Shown: one piece after another, positions 13,601-24,700 of the stretch
Layout of the letters: every line of letters begins with the position of its first letter
How positions within the stretch are numbered: position 1 is the stretch's first letter
DNA from: Warburgia ugandensis
Taxonomy: Eukaryota; Streptophyta; Magnoliopsida; Canellales; Canellaceae
Length of the DNA stretch: 64,000 nt
Direction: 5' to 3'
Assembly: GCA_035236585.1 (NCBI GenBank)
Contig: CP141139.1
Span: 34,605,217 to 34,669,216 of the forward strand
Notes under the pieces: generated by a model
What the model was told of the DNA's origin: nothing
Databases searched by the model: none
What the model saw: only the letters and a program-made list of their open reading frames with translations
Program-made: the position numbers and the translations under genes

Positions 13601-13858
13601 AAGGAGGTGACGTTATCTAAATAGCCCCCTATATTTCGGGCCTCTCCAAATTACCAAATTACCCTTCTAATTTCAACGATTTATAACTTCTTTGTTTGAG
13701 CTCCGTTTTCTGTGTTCTTTATACCGTTCAATTCCTATCGACACGTACTTTCTAGTTTTTAGATTTTAGATTTTTAGAACAAATTCTATGCATAAAATTT
13801 TTAATCTAATTTATTTGATTTATTACTAATTTATGATTTAAAAAATGAGGATATTACA
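10622..13858 (-). repeat. Tekay 1 LTR, right copy (5' LTR in element sense)
   Basis: 3237 bp, starting TGTGATGACC on the plus strand and ending GATATTACA. The stem-loop is at 10989-11019 (perfect 10-bp stem, as in the partner). A TA microsatellite at about 10878-10899 is longer than in the left copy. The GC-rich block (about 12640-12970) is strongly diverged from that of the left LTR. Confidence 0.9.
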
Positions 13859-13863
13859 TTCAT

Positions 13864-14344
13864 AATATAAGATCATTTTTTATTCTTTTGTCTACCTCAA
13901 TTTTTTCATTTATCATCAAAATTTCTAACTTAAGTCAAAAAATTCTTTTTAGACAAAAGTTCAAGGTCAATCAATTTCATAATTAGGTTTATACAAGTAT
14001 ATCTCATATTCTTGTATAAACTAAACTCCATAATTTCAAAGGATCTTCACTAAAATACTTATTCTATAATTTTTCACTATAGTTTTCCTCTTTGAGAATT
14101 TACTACTCTCATGTTGATATCCTTACTCAATCAAAAACCAAAATCTCTTAATTTTCTTAAAATATACCAACCTTCATAAGCACCTTTTGTTTTCACATTC
14201 ATCAACATTGAGTACATGTGTCATCGTTATATCTCATATCTAGATAACTAATTCCCACTTGTTTAACTTTATATTTATTATGACTAATAATACATTTTTT
14301 TAGAAATTATTAATAATTTCACATTATCTCTATCTTATATTAGT
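13864..14344 (-). mobile_element. Continuation of the truncated gypsy remnant after Tekay 1
   Basis: AT-rich sequence between the right TSD of Tekay 1 and the start of the CACTA subterminal repeats. By position it continues the remnant broken at 3445. I see no protein similarity, and its right boundary is uncertain. Confidence 0.35.
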
Positions 14345-15222
14345 AATACCTTTATTTAGAAAATGACTTTTAAATTTGTTCTTTAGAAAACATATTTAAA
14401 AGTTGGAGCTTTTAAAGTTGTTTTTTACAATTGACTTAAAAATTATTCTCTAACAAAAAAAATCCTACTAAATTAAAATAGGGACTTTTAAAGTAGTTAT
14501 ACAAAAACTGACTTAAAAGTTGGAATTTTTAAAGTCATTTCTTATAACTAACTTTAAAAGTATTCTCCTACCAAAAATTTGTTTCCACCAAACTAAAATA
14601 AGACCTTTTAAAATCTTTTTTAAAATGACTTTTAAAGTTCTTTTTTATATTCTCACCAAAAAAAAATTCCCACTAGACTAAAATAAGGACTTTTAAATTC
14701 ATTTTTCAAAAGCTAACTTTAAAAGTCTACACTTTTAAAGTCATTTTTTACAAAACTACTTTAAAAGTCAGACTTTCAAAGTCATGTTTTACAAAACTAC
14801 TTTAAAAGTTACGTTTTATAATCGAGTTTAAAAGTATTCTCCCACCCAAAAAAGAAATTTCTTGCTAAACTAAAATAGGGACTTTTAAAGTTGTTTTTTG
14901 AAAATTAACTTTAAAAGTTCCCTCTTTTGAAGTCTTTTTTTGAAAACAACTTTAAAATTCTATAGTTTTAAAGTCATTTTCAGAAAAAGAACTTCAAAAG
15001 AGGGGACTTTCAAAGTCAGTTTTGAAAAATGGCTTTAAAAGTCCTTTAAAAAAAAAAAGTGCTTTGCATTATACTAAAGAAGCCATTTTTGGACAAATCA
15101 ACTTCTTAAGTACAATTTAAGAAAGTCATTTTTTTACAACTGGCTTAGAAAATATTTACGTAGTTGGTAGTCTAAAAATCAACTTTTTTATGCCTACTTT
15201 AAAAGCCTCCTATATAGTAATA
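14345..15222. repeat. Right subterminal region of the CACTA-like element
   Basis: Roughly 25 copies of ACTTTTAAAGT-type words alternate with their reverse complement. They are embedded in a unit of about 100-120 bp that begins CTCCYACCAAAAA and contains ACTAAAATAGGGAC (near 14440, 14555, 14660 and 14845). The same unit occurs near 2390 and 2500, tying both ends to one element. The inverted terminal repeat ends in GCCTCCTATATAGTAATA at 15222. Confidence 0.75.
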
Positions 15223-15225
15223 CCA

Positions 15226-17215
15226 TAGTTTCATATGTCCTTTTTAATAGGAGGATGATAACACTTGTACCCATTTTTGGTTAGAGAGTATTCAAGGAAA
15301 ATACACTTTAGGCTTACTTCGTTGATGAGATTGAATACAAGTGTAGGAGACACACCCAAACACCTTTGGTGCTAAAGATATAACCTCTTAAAAATATGAA
15401 AATTAACAAGGTCATGAGTTTCTTTATAGGGCTTTGATTGTCGAGAACTCTAGTAAATATTCTATTGATCAATTAGGCTACAGTAAGGATGGCATCTCCT
15501 TGTTAGTATTTTGGTACACTTGTTTGAAATAAGAGAGACCGAGCAACTTTAAGAAGATGTCTATTTTTTCATTTAGCAATACCATTTTCTTGAGGTGTAT
15601 CATTGGAAGTGGATTGATGTAGAATGCCTTCATTGGATAGATATGTCTTGGTTAAAGTATTTCTTGTCGTTGTCTAATCTAAACATCCAAATATTGACTT
15701 CAAATTGGTTCTTGATAAACCTATGAAACATGAAAAATATAGATGGAACTTTTCACTTGGTTTTCATTACATAAACCCATGTAATCCTTGTACAATCAGC
15801 AATAAAGGTAACAAATCATCAAGTGTTAGAAAGATTGGTAATACAAGATGGATCCCACAGATTGGAATCAATCAAATTGAATGGATACGAAATTTGACTC
15901 TCTTTTATTGAAAAGGTAGTATGATGATGCTTAGCAAATATGCAAGACTAACATTGTAAAGTACTCACATCAATACCAAAATAAGTTGGGAAAAAATTTA
16001 TTGAGCAAGGTAAAATTTAGATGACCTAATCGGTTATGCAAAGGTAAATCCTCTCCAAACTAGTATGCTAAGAAATGAGGCATTGAGGATCTTCTTCACC
16101 ACTCCAATCTATATCCAAGTAGTAAAGTCCATCTCTCATCTTACCAAGCTCAATCATCTTCCCCAAATGATCTTGAAAATAACAATTAGATTGGGTAAAT
16201 TTATTTGAGCAATTCAGGACCTGTGAGTTTATTAATTAACAACAAGTTGTAATCCAATTTTGGAACATGAAGAATTGGATGTAAGGTTATGGGTGGGTTT
16301 TGAGATTTTAACAGTTCCTTTACTAGCTATAGACGTAAAAGTTCCATTGGCTACTTTGATATTGTGTCCACCTGAACATGGTGAATAGCTAGAAAAAATA
16401 TTGGAAAGATTGGTCATGTGATAAGAAGCACCTGAATCAATGATCTATGTATGAGGAGAATTAGATTTTAAGTGTATTAAGTAGGCCTTTATGCCTAGAA
16501 AGTCATGGAACAAGAAATTGTGATGGGGGGCTTGGAGTTGGAGTAGTGGCTATTGGAATTGACGGTGTCTAGCTGAATCAAGAATTATCTAAGCCTTTCA
16601 ATGTCTTGAAGATTAAACCCTTCTGACCATTGTCCATTTCTTCATCTATAATTGTGGTTTGATTTCCATGGCTATTCTAAAACCTTCCTTGATTAGCAAG
16701 TTGGTTCACGCTTTGAGGCTTTCTATATCACTTCCACCACGTAGCCCATGTATGCCTATGTTTACAATAGTCACACCATAGTTTGTCCTTATCATGTACT
16801 TTCTTCTTATCTGTTGACTTAGTCATTGCAAGTGCCAAACTTTCTATAGTTGTGTCTCCACCCTCTATGGTTTTGGTGCCTGGCAATTCCTTGTTGCATT
16901 CTTCACCTCTAATAATAGCAAATGCCTTGTCAAGATCCAGTAGAGGATCTCTCCCTAGAACATGATCTCTAACTTGATCACATAGAGAATTGAGTCCCAA
17001 TAAGAACTTTATAATGCATTTCCTTTCTGTAAGATCCTTTATCATATTTACATCTTCAGGAGATTACTACTTCACATTCTAATACAAGTCTAATTCAATA
17101 AGTAGTCCTTTTAATATTGTAGTATTCTGTCACTTTAGTGGATCCCTATTTGTTGTTGTAAATTGCTTCTTAATTTGGAATATATGTGTAATAAAACCAA
17201 CTTTTGATCACATAT
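15226..17215 (-). pseudogene. Ty1/copia element A, gag-protease-integrase part
   Basis: Minus strand. Gag (UBN2-like) runs from about 17200, with an IKKQFTTTNRDPLK-like start and then LGLNSLCDQVRDHVLGRDPL at 16985-16930. A damaged zinc knuckle LWCDYCKHRH is near 16790-16760. Protease-proximal sequence MTNLSNIFSSYSPCS and VANGTFTSIASKGTVKI lie at 16415-16310; the D-S-G itself lies in a broken frame just upstream. The integrase core end GILHQSTSNDTPQENGIAK is near 15625-15570, with a stop after GIAK, followed by KCYHPPIK near 15265. A one-base frameshift then precedes the point where the CACTA-like element cuts the frame. The RT half lies at 1-1179. No 5' LTR was recognised to the right. Confidence 0.82.
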
Positions 17216-17236
17216 AAGATAGAATTGTACATAGAT

Positions 17237-17430
17237 ACATAGATCATGGGCTTATACTTGCCTATACATCATGCTTTTGAAAATTATATTTATTTGACCA
17301 AATATTGCAAGATCAAGTGTAGAATGAAAACTTACATAGATCATATGCTTGTAATTGCCTATACATCGTGCTTTTGAAAGTTATATTTATTTGACCAAAT
17401 ATTGCAAGATCAAGTGTAGAATGAAAACTG
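17237..17430. repeat. Tandem duplication, two 97-bp copies
   Basis: 17237-17333 and 17334-17430 are near-identical, each starting ACATAGATCAT and ending GTAGAATGAAAACT plus one base, with a handful of substitutions. It sits just upstream (in element sense) of the gag remnant of copia A, possibly in its leader. Confidence 0.9.
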
Positions 17431-18088
17431 CTAACTTGAGAGTGATCAAAATGGAGTTATTTCTTTGTTATAAGTGTTAATGTTTGATCTTCTAAAAAAA
17501 TAGATGTTTGCTAGGGGATATGTACTTAGGATTTTTCTTTCCTTTCTTTTTAGTTTATTTTTATTGAGTACTGGCAAAATATAGGCTTAGGGATTTTGAT
17601 GAATAGAATTTTTATATTAAATTATACCTCTACATTTTATTTTGTAGTATATATTAGAATTTTAAATAGTTTAGCTTGTCAGAGATTGTGATTAATTTAT
17701 TTAGCAATGGGAAATTTGAGTTTTAGCTTTAAAATGGCTAATTTATGTGTTTTTATTGTAGGATCAATCTTACTATTGGATTTATTAGATTAAGATCTAG
17801 CCATGGAGTTTGAGGGATGCATTAAATGATCATGTAGATGGTGGAGATTAAGCAAAGAAAATTTTAAGGTAAAAAATGCCTACAATTTTGTTTTTGGAAA
17901 AAACTTTTAAAATTTAAAAAGTGCTCTAATTTGGAAAGTATCCTTCTCTGACTACTATTTTCCTAATTAGAAACTTTTCTAATCACAAAGTGTCCTAAAT
18001 GAGCAAGTTCTTTATTATTTGTATAATGCATTTCGGTATTATCCTAAAGGGAAACACTTCCTTTTTTCATATAGGAAAGTTTGACAAC
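17431..18088. other. AT-rich DNA without recognised features
   Basis: No coding sequence, LTR end or RNA gene was recognised. It may include more of the copia A leader. The right part directly abuts the 3' tail of the LINE. Confidence 0.5.
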
Positions 18089-20510
18089 ATTTCACTCATC
18101 ATCATCATCAAGACCTTATCCCAATTAGGGGTCGGCCACATGAATCTTATTCCTCCATTCCACTCTATTAAATACCATGGTTTCATTTAGTCCCAAAGTT
18201 TTTAAATCTTTCCTCACCACTTCTATCCACGTTCTTTAGGGCCTTCCCCTTGCCCTTTTAGAGCCTTCTACTTGTATTGCCTCACTCCTTCTAACTGGTG
18301 CCGTTGTTTGTCTCCTTTGGACATGTCCAAACCATCTAAGTCTAATCTCTCTCATCTTATTACCTATTGGTGCTACCCCTAAATTTTCTCTAATATTTTT
18401 ATTTCTAATTATGTCCTTTCTTGTCTTACCACTCATCCATCTTAACATCCTCATTTATGCGACGGTCATCCTATGAGTATCATGTTCATTAACTGACCAA
18501 CACTCTGATCCATAGAGCATGGCCGGCCTTATAGCCATCCTGTAGAATTTTTCTTTTAGTTTGAGTGGCACCCGCCGATCACATAAAACTCTAGATGCAC
18601 ATCTCCATTTGTTCCAACCCGCTTGGGTTCTCTGGGTAACCTCCCTCTCAATCTTTCCACCCTCATGGATCAATGATACTAAGTACCGAAAGAGGTCTTT
18701 CACGGGGACTTCTTGGTTATCAATCTTGATTGGTGTTCCACTCCTACTCTCCTTGCTAAAATTACATTCCATATATTCTGTCTTAGTTCGGCTAATTTTA
18801 AATCCTTCATATTCTAATGCTTCTCTCCATAACTCTAGCTTTATGTTTACACCCTCCCTTATCTCATCAAGTAAGACTATATCATCTGCAAATAGCATGC
18901 ACTAGGGAATCTCCTCATGCAAATGTTTTGTTAACTCATCCATAACTAATGTGAAGAGGTATGGACTCAATGCCGATCCTTGGTGCAATCCTACAGTGAC
19001 AGAAAAATCGTGTCATGCCTCTAGTGGTCTTAACATTTGTTACCGCTCCCTCATACATATATTTAATTATGTCTATATATCTCATGAGAAACCCCCTTAC
19101 CACCCAACACCCTCCATATTAACTCTCTAGGGACTCTATCATAAGCTTTCTCAAAATCGATAAAGATCATATGTAGGCCTTTCCTCCTCTTCCTATATTT
19201 ATCTATTAATTGTCTTAGTAAGAAAATAGCTTCCATGGTAGACCTCCCAGGCATGAAATCAAACTGATTCTCTGATACACTTGTTTTATGTCGTAGCTTT
19301 TTCTCAATTACTCTTTGAAAAAGTTTCATGATGTGGCTCATAAGTTTGATCCCTCGATAATTAGTGTAACTCTAAATGTCACCTTTATTCTTATAGATTG
19401 GTACAATCGAGCTTTTCCTCCACTCATCAGGCATTTTCTTTGATTTTATAATCTTGTTAAACAACTTGGTGAACCAAACTACCCCAATATCTCCCATATG
19501 CTTCCAAACCTCTATTGGTACACCATCTAACCCCATGGCCTTTCCTGATTTCATCTTTTTCAAGGCCTCTTTTACCTCAGGTATTCTAATCCTACGTTCA
19601 TATCTATAATATCCAATGTTATTTAGATTTATATTATTTTCAATCCCTATATTCTCAGAGCCATTATCATTTAATAATTTTTGAAAGTATGTTTCCCACC
19701 TTTGTTTGATCTCATCTTGTTTGACTAATACTCTTTGATCATCGCTTCTAATACACCTAACATGATCTAAGTCCTTACCCTTCTATTCTCTTACTTTTGC
19801 AAGTTTAAACACATCTTTCTCACCTGCTCTTGTTCCTAATTTATTATAGAGTTCATCATATGCTTTAAGTTTAGCCTCACTTACTATTCTCTTAGCAGCG
19901 TTTTTGGCATTCTTATATTGTTCATAGTTTTCATTATTTCTAATCTTCTGCTAAGCTTTAAAATGCATTCGTTTTCTTTAATAACTTTTTGCACTATTTC
20001 ACTCCACCACCATGTTTCCTTTGCTAATAGTTTTTTACCTTTAGATACTCCTAAGACATCTTTTGCCACTTTCTTAATGGACTCAGCCATATTAGTCCAC
20101 ATGGTATTTACTTCTATTTCATAGTCCCAATTTCCTTCTACCATCAACTTATTTTTTAATGAGGTTATTTTCTCTCCTTGTAAGTTCCACCACTTAGTTT
20201 TTGGATGTGTATTAAGTTCAGTTCTTTTACTCCATCTTTTAATATGGATATCCATAACCATTAACCTATGTTGTGAGGTTAAACTCTCACCAGGTATCAC
20301 CTTACAATCCTTACATATAGATCGTTCATTATTCCTAAGTAGAAAGTCTATTTGGCTTTTATGAAATCCACTTTTAAAGGTTATTAAGTGTTCATCCCTC
20401 TTCTTAAAGAGTGTATTTGCAATGGACAAGTTATATGACAAAGCAAAATCGAGGATATTCTCCTCCATCTCATTTCGTTCACCAATACCATACCCTCCGT
20501 GTATTCTATC
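18089..20510 (-). pseudogene. RTE-type non-LTR retrotransposon (LINE 1), 5'-truncated
   Basis: The minus-strand open segments together cover the end of an apurinic-type endonuclease and a reverse transcriptase. The endonuclease C-terminal half is at 20510-19884 (NILDFALSYNLSIANTLFKK, then FKSGFHKSQIDFLL). The pre-RT segment KSGKAMGLDGVPIEVW is at 19563-19372. RT with FMPGRSTMEAIFLLRQ and the motif-A box FIDFEKAYDRVP is at 19341-19063. The active-site box LFADDIVLLDE is at 18898-18865, with a C-terminal tail LKEKFYRMAIRPAMLYGSEC near 18565-18505 and LRWFGHVQRR near 18340. The 3' end reads CCCTAATTGGGATAAGG followed by a TGATGA tail (about 18115-18090), typical of plant RTE elements. Frame changes between segments make it inactive, although both catalytic boxes are intact. 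The start is missing, as expected from incomplete reverse transcription. Confidence 0.88.
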
Positions 20511-21250
20511 ATACCTTTCCTTATCTTTTCCTATATATATATAAGCCCAAAAAAGTTCCCCACTTTGGAGGGCTTGATTCTTGCTTCTCCTAAAACTAGA
20601 GAAGAGAAGAAAAACATCCTTTAGGAGAAGAAGAAGACCAATGTAGAGTTTGCTAGCTGTTGTTCATGGATCATTCATTGTGTGCAACTAATTTCTAAGC
20701 TTATGGATTGAAAGAAGTCAATCGATGAGTGTTAATATTTTCTCATTTAATTCTATAGATTTTTAATTAGAAGTTTTGATGTATCAATGATTCCATGATA
20801 AGAGGTTCTTTTGAGAATGCTCTTAATGTTTTTATCTTGCTTTGATTCTAATATTAGTAGTTCAGATAACATGTTCAAGGAATGGTTTTTGTGTGTGAAT
20901 CAATGCTTTCTTGGATGAGTTATAGTAGGATTATATGAATCATGCCAATAGTTTGTAGATGATTCATGCCAATTTAGATAGGCCACCCCATGAAAATATT
21001 CTTTTCTTCTTTAAAGACATCCTACCTTGTAATAAAAATGATTGTAGTGCATATACAATTTCAAGTAATGAGAAATAACTGAACATGATTCCGTTGGTGA
21101 ATTCCTAATTCTAAAACTATTATCCATTATCTTAGTTTTCATTTTAGCATTAGTTTTGTTTTAATTTTAATTCTTAAATTTGAAACTCCTCTAATTTGGT
21201 AAAAAATATATTATGTCCTTGAGGTTCAACAACCCTTCTTACTTATCCTA
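20511..21250. other. Intergenic DNA without recognised features
   Basis: No convincing coding sequence on either strand. It lies between the truncated 5' end of LINE 1 and the start of recognisable gypsy sequence, and could hold the leader or gag of that element in unrecognisable form. Confidence 0.4.
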
Positions 21251-24200
21251 CAATAGATAAAGATAAGGTTTGAAAAATAAATATCACCAACACTTGTCCT
21301 TTTAGTGTTACAGAGTCTCATTTAGCCAATGCTAAATTCTACTTCCCCTGGACTTTTGAAGACCTGCAATTAGAACTTGCCACTTCAAGTGTGTGCTAGA
21401 TAAGCAACATAATTATGCCATTACTTTCCTTGGATGGTTTAGACATTGACAACCCTAGAGAATAGGTTGAGGCACTACCAATATGGGAATCCAGGAATCC
21501 ATCACTATTGTACTATAGTAAAGAATCATGGTGCATGATGCAAAGGATGGGTGTTAATTCATATTACACAAGAGCTCCACCCCCCATGAAGCCATGCTTA
21601 CAAAGTGGCAAAAAACTACTCTATAACAAGGGATGAGACTCTGATCCTCAAAGAACAACGTTGACTATCCAAAGCCCAAGCTTGTCATTACTCTTACAAG
21701 CATAAGTACCATCATTGCATTAGAGGTTGATGATGCTTCCCTTTAACAACATACTCAAACGATGACACCTCCTCCCATAAAGATGAAGTTGAGTTTGCCC
21801 TTCCATCTCCAAAGGAATTGGAAGACCATAGACATGCCCCCATTGATGACTTGTAAGAAGTCAATTTAGGCACTTTGAAGATTTGAGGCCTCCTTTTGTA
21901 AGTGCCTCCTTGTTAGAATAAGAGAAGCTTGATTATGTAAATTTTCTCAAAGCTGATAGAAGTGTTTTTTTCTTGAATTACAACAACAAATTGAGGCTAA
22001 AGACAAAAATTGTTAAGGCTAGCTTCATCAAGGAAGTAAATATCCTAAGTAAATAGCTAATATTGTATTGATCCAAAAGAAAAATTACAAATCACAGATG
22101 CATAGATTTTCCAAACCTAAATGCTTCATGTCCCATGGACCACTTCCCTTTACCAATTACCAAAATCCTCATAGATGCCATATGAGAGATTATTTTTCAT
22201 GGATGAAACTTTTGATTATAATTAGATAAGAGTCGATCCTCATGAGGAAGAATGTACAACAACATTTCATACTCCAAAAGGCACATTTTGCTATAAATTT
22301 ATTCCATTTGTCCTTAAAAACATTGGCATTATTTATCACTGGGCCATGACCTTAGTCTTTTGATGGTTTTATTCATAATAAAGTTGAATGATATGTTGAT
22401 GACCTCGTAGTTAAATTGCGGTGATGTCATTCCCATTTCAAAGACTTAGATGTTGTATTTTGACACGTATGAAAATATCAACTTAAAATGAATTTCCTTA
22501 AATGTACATTTGGGGTGAGTTCTAGAAAATTCCTTAGCTTTATACTGTGAAACTAGGAGTTGAAATTGACCCAATCAAAATCAAGGGGATTTAATTGATG
22601 CCATCTCCTAAGAACTTAGTCTTCAAGGAAAACTAGCTTATATCATACAGTTCATTGCTAATCTATCAAGAAGAAGTCAACTATCCATTCTATTGATGAA
22701 AAAGAATGCTCATTCATACACAATAATGCTTGTCAAAATGCCTTTGAAGTCATTAAATAGTATTTGCTTAAACCACTAGTTATGGTAGCATCTAAGGTAG
22801 ATAGACCTTTCATCCTCTATATTTCGACCTTTGATAAGTCCTTTGGTGCCATGTTAGCTCAAATAAGTGACGAAGTGAAGAAAATACTCTATAATATCTA
22901 AGTCACACAATGGTTAGGGCTGAGATATGACTCTCCAACTGGAAAAGTTTGTCTTCCCTAATTTTTGCAGTCCAAAAGTTGCAATACTACCTCACAGCCT
23001 ATCATTATGATTGATATCAAAAGCCTATCCCCTCAAGTACCTTATGACTAAGCCTACCTCGATGGGATGACTCACCAAATGGACACTATTATTATCCAAA
23101 TTTGAGGTCATTTATATTTTTCAAAAAGTAGTAAAGGCACAAATCCTAGCCAATTTTTTGGCAGCCCGCCCCATCCCAGCTAAGTTGCTGCTTAGTAGTG
23201 ATTTCGCCTGACTCAAATGTCCTCTTTATTGCAGGCAATACTTTCTAGGAACTCTTCTTCTATAGTGCTTCCCAATCCAAAGAACTAGGCTCAAAGTTGT
23301 CTTTGTCTTTCCTGACAAATGTGTCTTTCCAATTGCTTGCAAAGTTTCACCAACCTCTAAAAACAAGAAGCAAAATATGAAGCTCTTATATTGGGTCTAG
23401 AAATGACATCTAGTTTACTAAGACAATCAACTATGCATCTAAAGATCCATAGCTTGATGTCCACTAAGTCATGGGGTAAATACATTAAAGTCTAGTAACT
23501 CATGAAGAATTTTGACTATGTTGAACTTTTGCACATGCCAAGCCATCAAAAGAGTTATGCAAACCCTCTCGTCAAACTCGCCTTAATTTTAGTATGTTAT
23601 GATAAAGGCAAAGTCAAAGTTATCTTATGAGAGCAAAGTTTGCTACTGCATAAAGCAGTCAAAAGTTTAGTACAAAGAAGAAAAATTGTTAGACACCATG
23701 AAGCCATTTTGGCCATTGAATCAAATCCTCCAGTATAGAGGTAATCCTTTATTGATTACATTCTAAAGGGTGAAATGCCTAACAAGCAACAGTTCCAAGT
23801 CAAAATTTGATGCCAAGCTCCTTATTTTGCATTATGAACAATGTCCTATACTAAAGGTCATATAAGAGGATTTTTCTCTCTTGCTTATTCCATGAAGAGG
23901 TAGAACAAGCCCTCTTAGAAGTACTGTTGATATATCTAAGTCCATTAGTCTGGTCCCAAGTTGTATTTGCAACTAAAATGCTTGCGATACTATTAGCCTC
24001 CTATGGTCTTAGATGCAATTTGTGCTAGATTCGCACAAACTTTATTCATCAACCCTTGGAACTGCCTCATTCCACTTCAACATCATGCCCATTATATGCT
24101 TGAGTTTTAGATGTCATCAGACCAATTAGTTCTTCTTCACGAGTGTGGCACTCATACAATTTGGCTGCAATAGATTATTTCTCAAAATGGGCCAAAGTAA

Positions 24201-24700
24201 TACCCTTGCTCAAGGTTACTAGCCCTAAAGTTACAAAGTTCATTCTACATCACATTATTTACATATTTCTATGCATTAGAACAAATAATCCTCAACAATA
24301 TAACAACATTCCACAGCAAAGTTGTTGAGAAATTGTGTAAGGAGAATCATATTTGGTAACAGTTTTCTACAAAGTATAACCATAGAAGCTTTTAACTAGA
24401 CCTTGTCCAAGATTCTTAATAAGAACATCTAAAAAACTAAACAAGACTAGTGTGATAAGCATCTAGAATCTTTATAATCTTTATAATCACATGAGAAACT
24501 TCATACTATCTTTTTTATAGAAGTGAAGCAGTATTGTTGCATGAGGTGCAAATACCCTTACTTAGTTGCTACTGAAGATCTTGTATCACAAAATCAATCC
24601 ACCACTATACAAGTAACTGACTTTGACTCACTCGATGAAGTTCATTTAAAGGATCAATAGAATTTAAAAGCCTATCCAGCCAAAGTCATGGGCATTCCAT
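21251..24700 (+). pseudogene. Decayed Ty3/gypsy element, Tat/Ogre-like
   Basis: Plus-strand fragments come in the correct pol order. An EVNLGTL pre-RT motif lies near 21858, followed by a VPPC...DYVNFLK-like stretch. The RT core is near 22090-22520: CIDFPNLNASCPMDHFPLP, then RLFFMDETFDYN, HTPKGTFCYKFIPFVLKN, GIIYHWAMTLVF, and a broken VDDLVVK box near 22395. RNase H-like FILYISTFDKSFGAMLAQ is near 22812, and a linker ANFLAARPIPAKLLL near 23148. The integrase core HSYNLAAIDYFSKWAKVIPL starts at 24149. The order RT, RNase H, integrase identifies Ty3/gypsy. The NLG motif and the CxDFxxLNxxCPxDxFPLP form suggest the Tat/Ogre group. Stops and frameshifts occur every few dozen codons. No LTRs were recognised, so the outer limits are approximate. 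Confidence 0.72.

Larger units (their letters stand above)
3446..13858 (-). mobile_element. Tekay 1: complete long-LTR Ty3/gypsy (Tekay/Del-like chromovirus) element
   Basis: Two long LTRs (3446-6610 and 10622-13858) flank a 4.0-kb interior. The ends are TGTGACGACC/GATATTACA on the plus strand, and the 5-bp target duplication TTCAT is exact (3441-3445 and 13859-13863). A primer binding site complementary to initiator tRNA-Met (element-sense TGGTATCAGTGC, 10608-10619) and a polypurine tract (6611-6624) fix the orientation as minus. The interior keeps only decayed gag, protease, RT and chromodomain-like pieces and is shorter than in autonomous members, so the copy is dead. The LTR pair differs by many substitutions and a net 72-bp length difference, so the insertion is not recent. 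Confidence 0.88.
1180..15222. mobile_element. CACTA-like DNA transposon, non-autonomous, expanded by nested gypsy insertions
   Basis: Terminal inverted repeats are visible: the left end starts CATTACTACATAGGAGGC and the right end, reverse-complemented, starts TATTACTATATAGGAGGC. Both fit a CACTACTA-type CACTA terminus after C-to-T changes. Flanking 3-bp duplications are CTA (1177-1179) and CCA (15223-15225), one transition apart. Removing the element and one duplication joins the host copia frame so that it reads through the conserved T-M-D-V of the integrase tail, which supports these exact ends. Both ends carry the same dense subterminal repeats (1180-2570 and 14345-15222). No transposase was found. 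Without the gypsy insertions the element would be only about 2.3-2.6 kb, so it was probably non-autonomous. A Mutator-like element is the main alternative, but the 3-bp TSD argues against it. Confidence 0.72.

Noticed and set aside
3446-13858. Reading the element as plus-strand because its ends look alike in both directions
   Set aside because: The tRNA-Met primer site lies beside the right LTR and the polypurine tract beside the left LTR, which is only consistent with the minus strand.
18561-18905. A 114-codon plus-strand open frame
   Set aside because: It lies opposite the LINE 1 RT segment that carries the FADD box.
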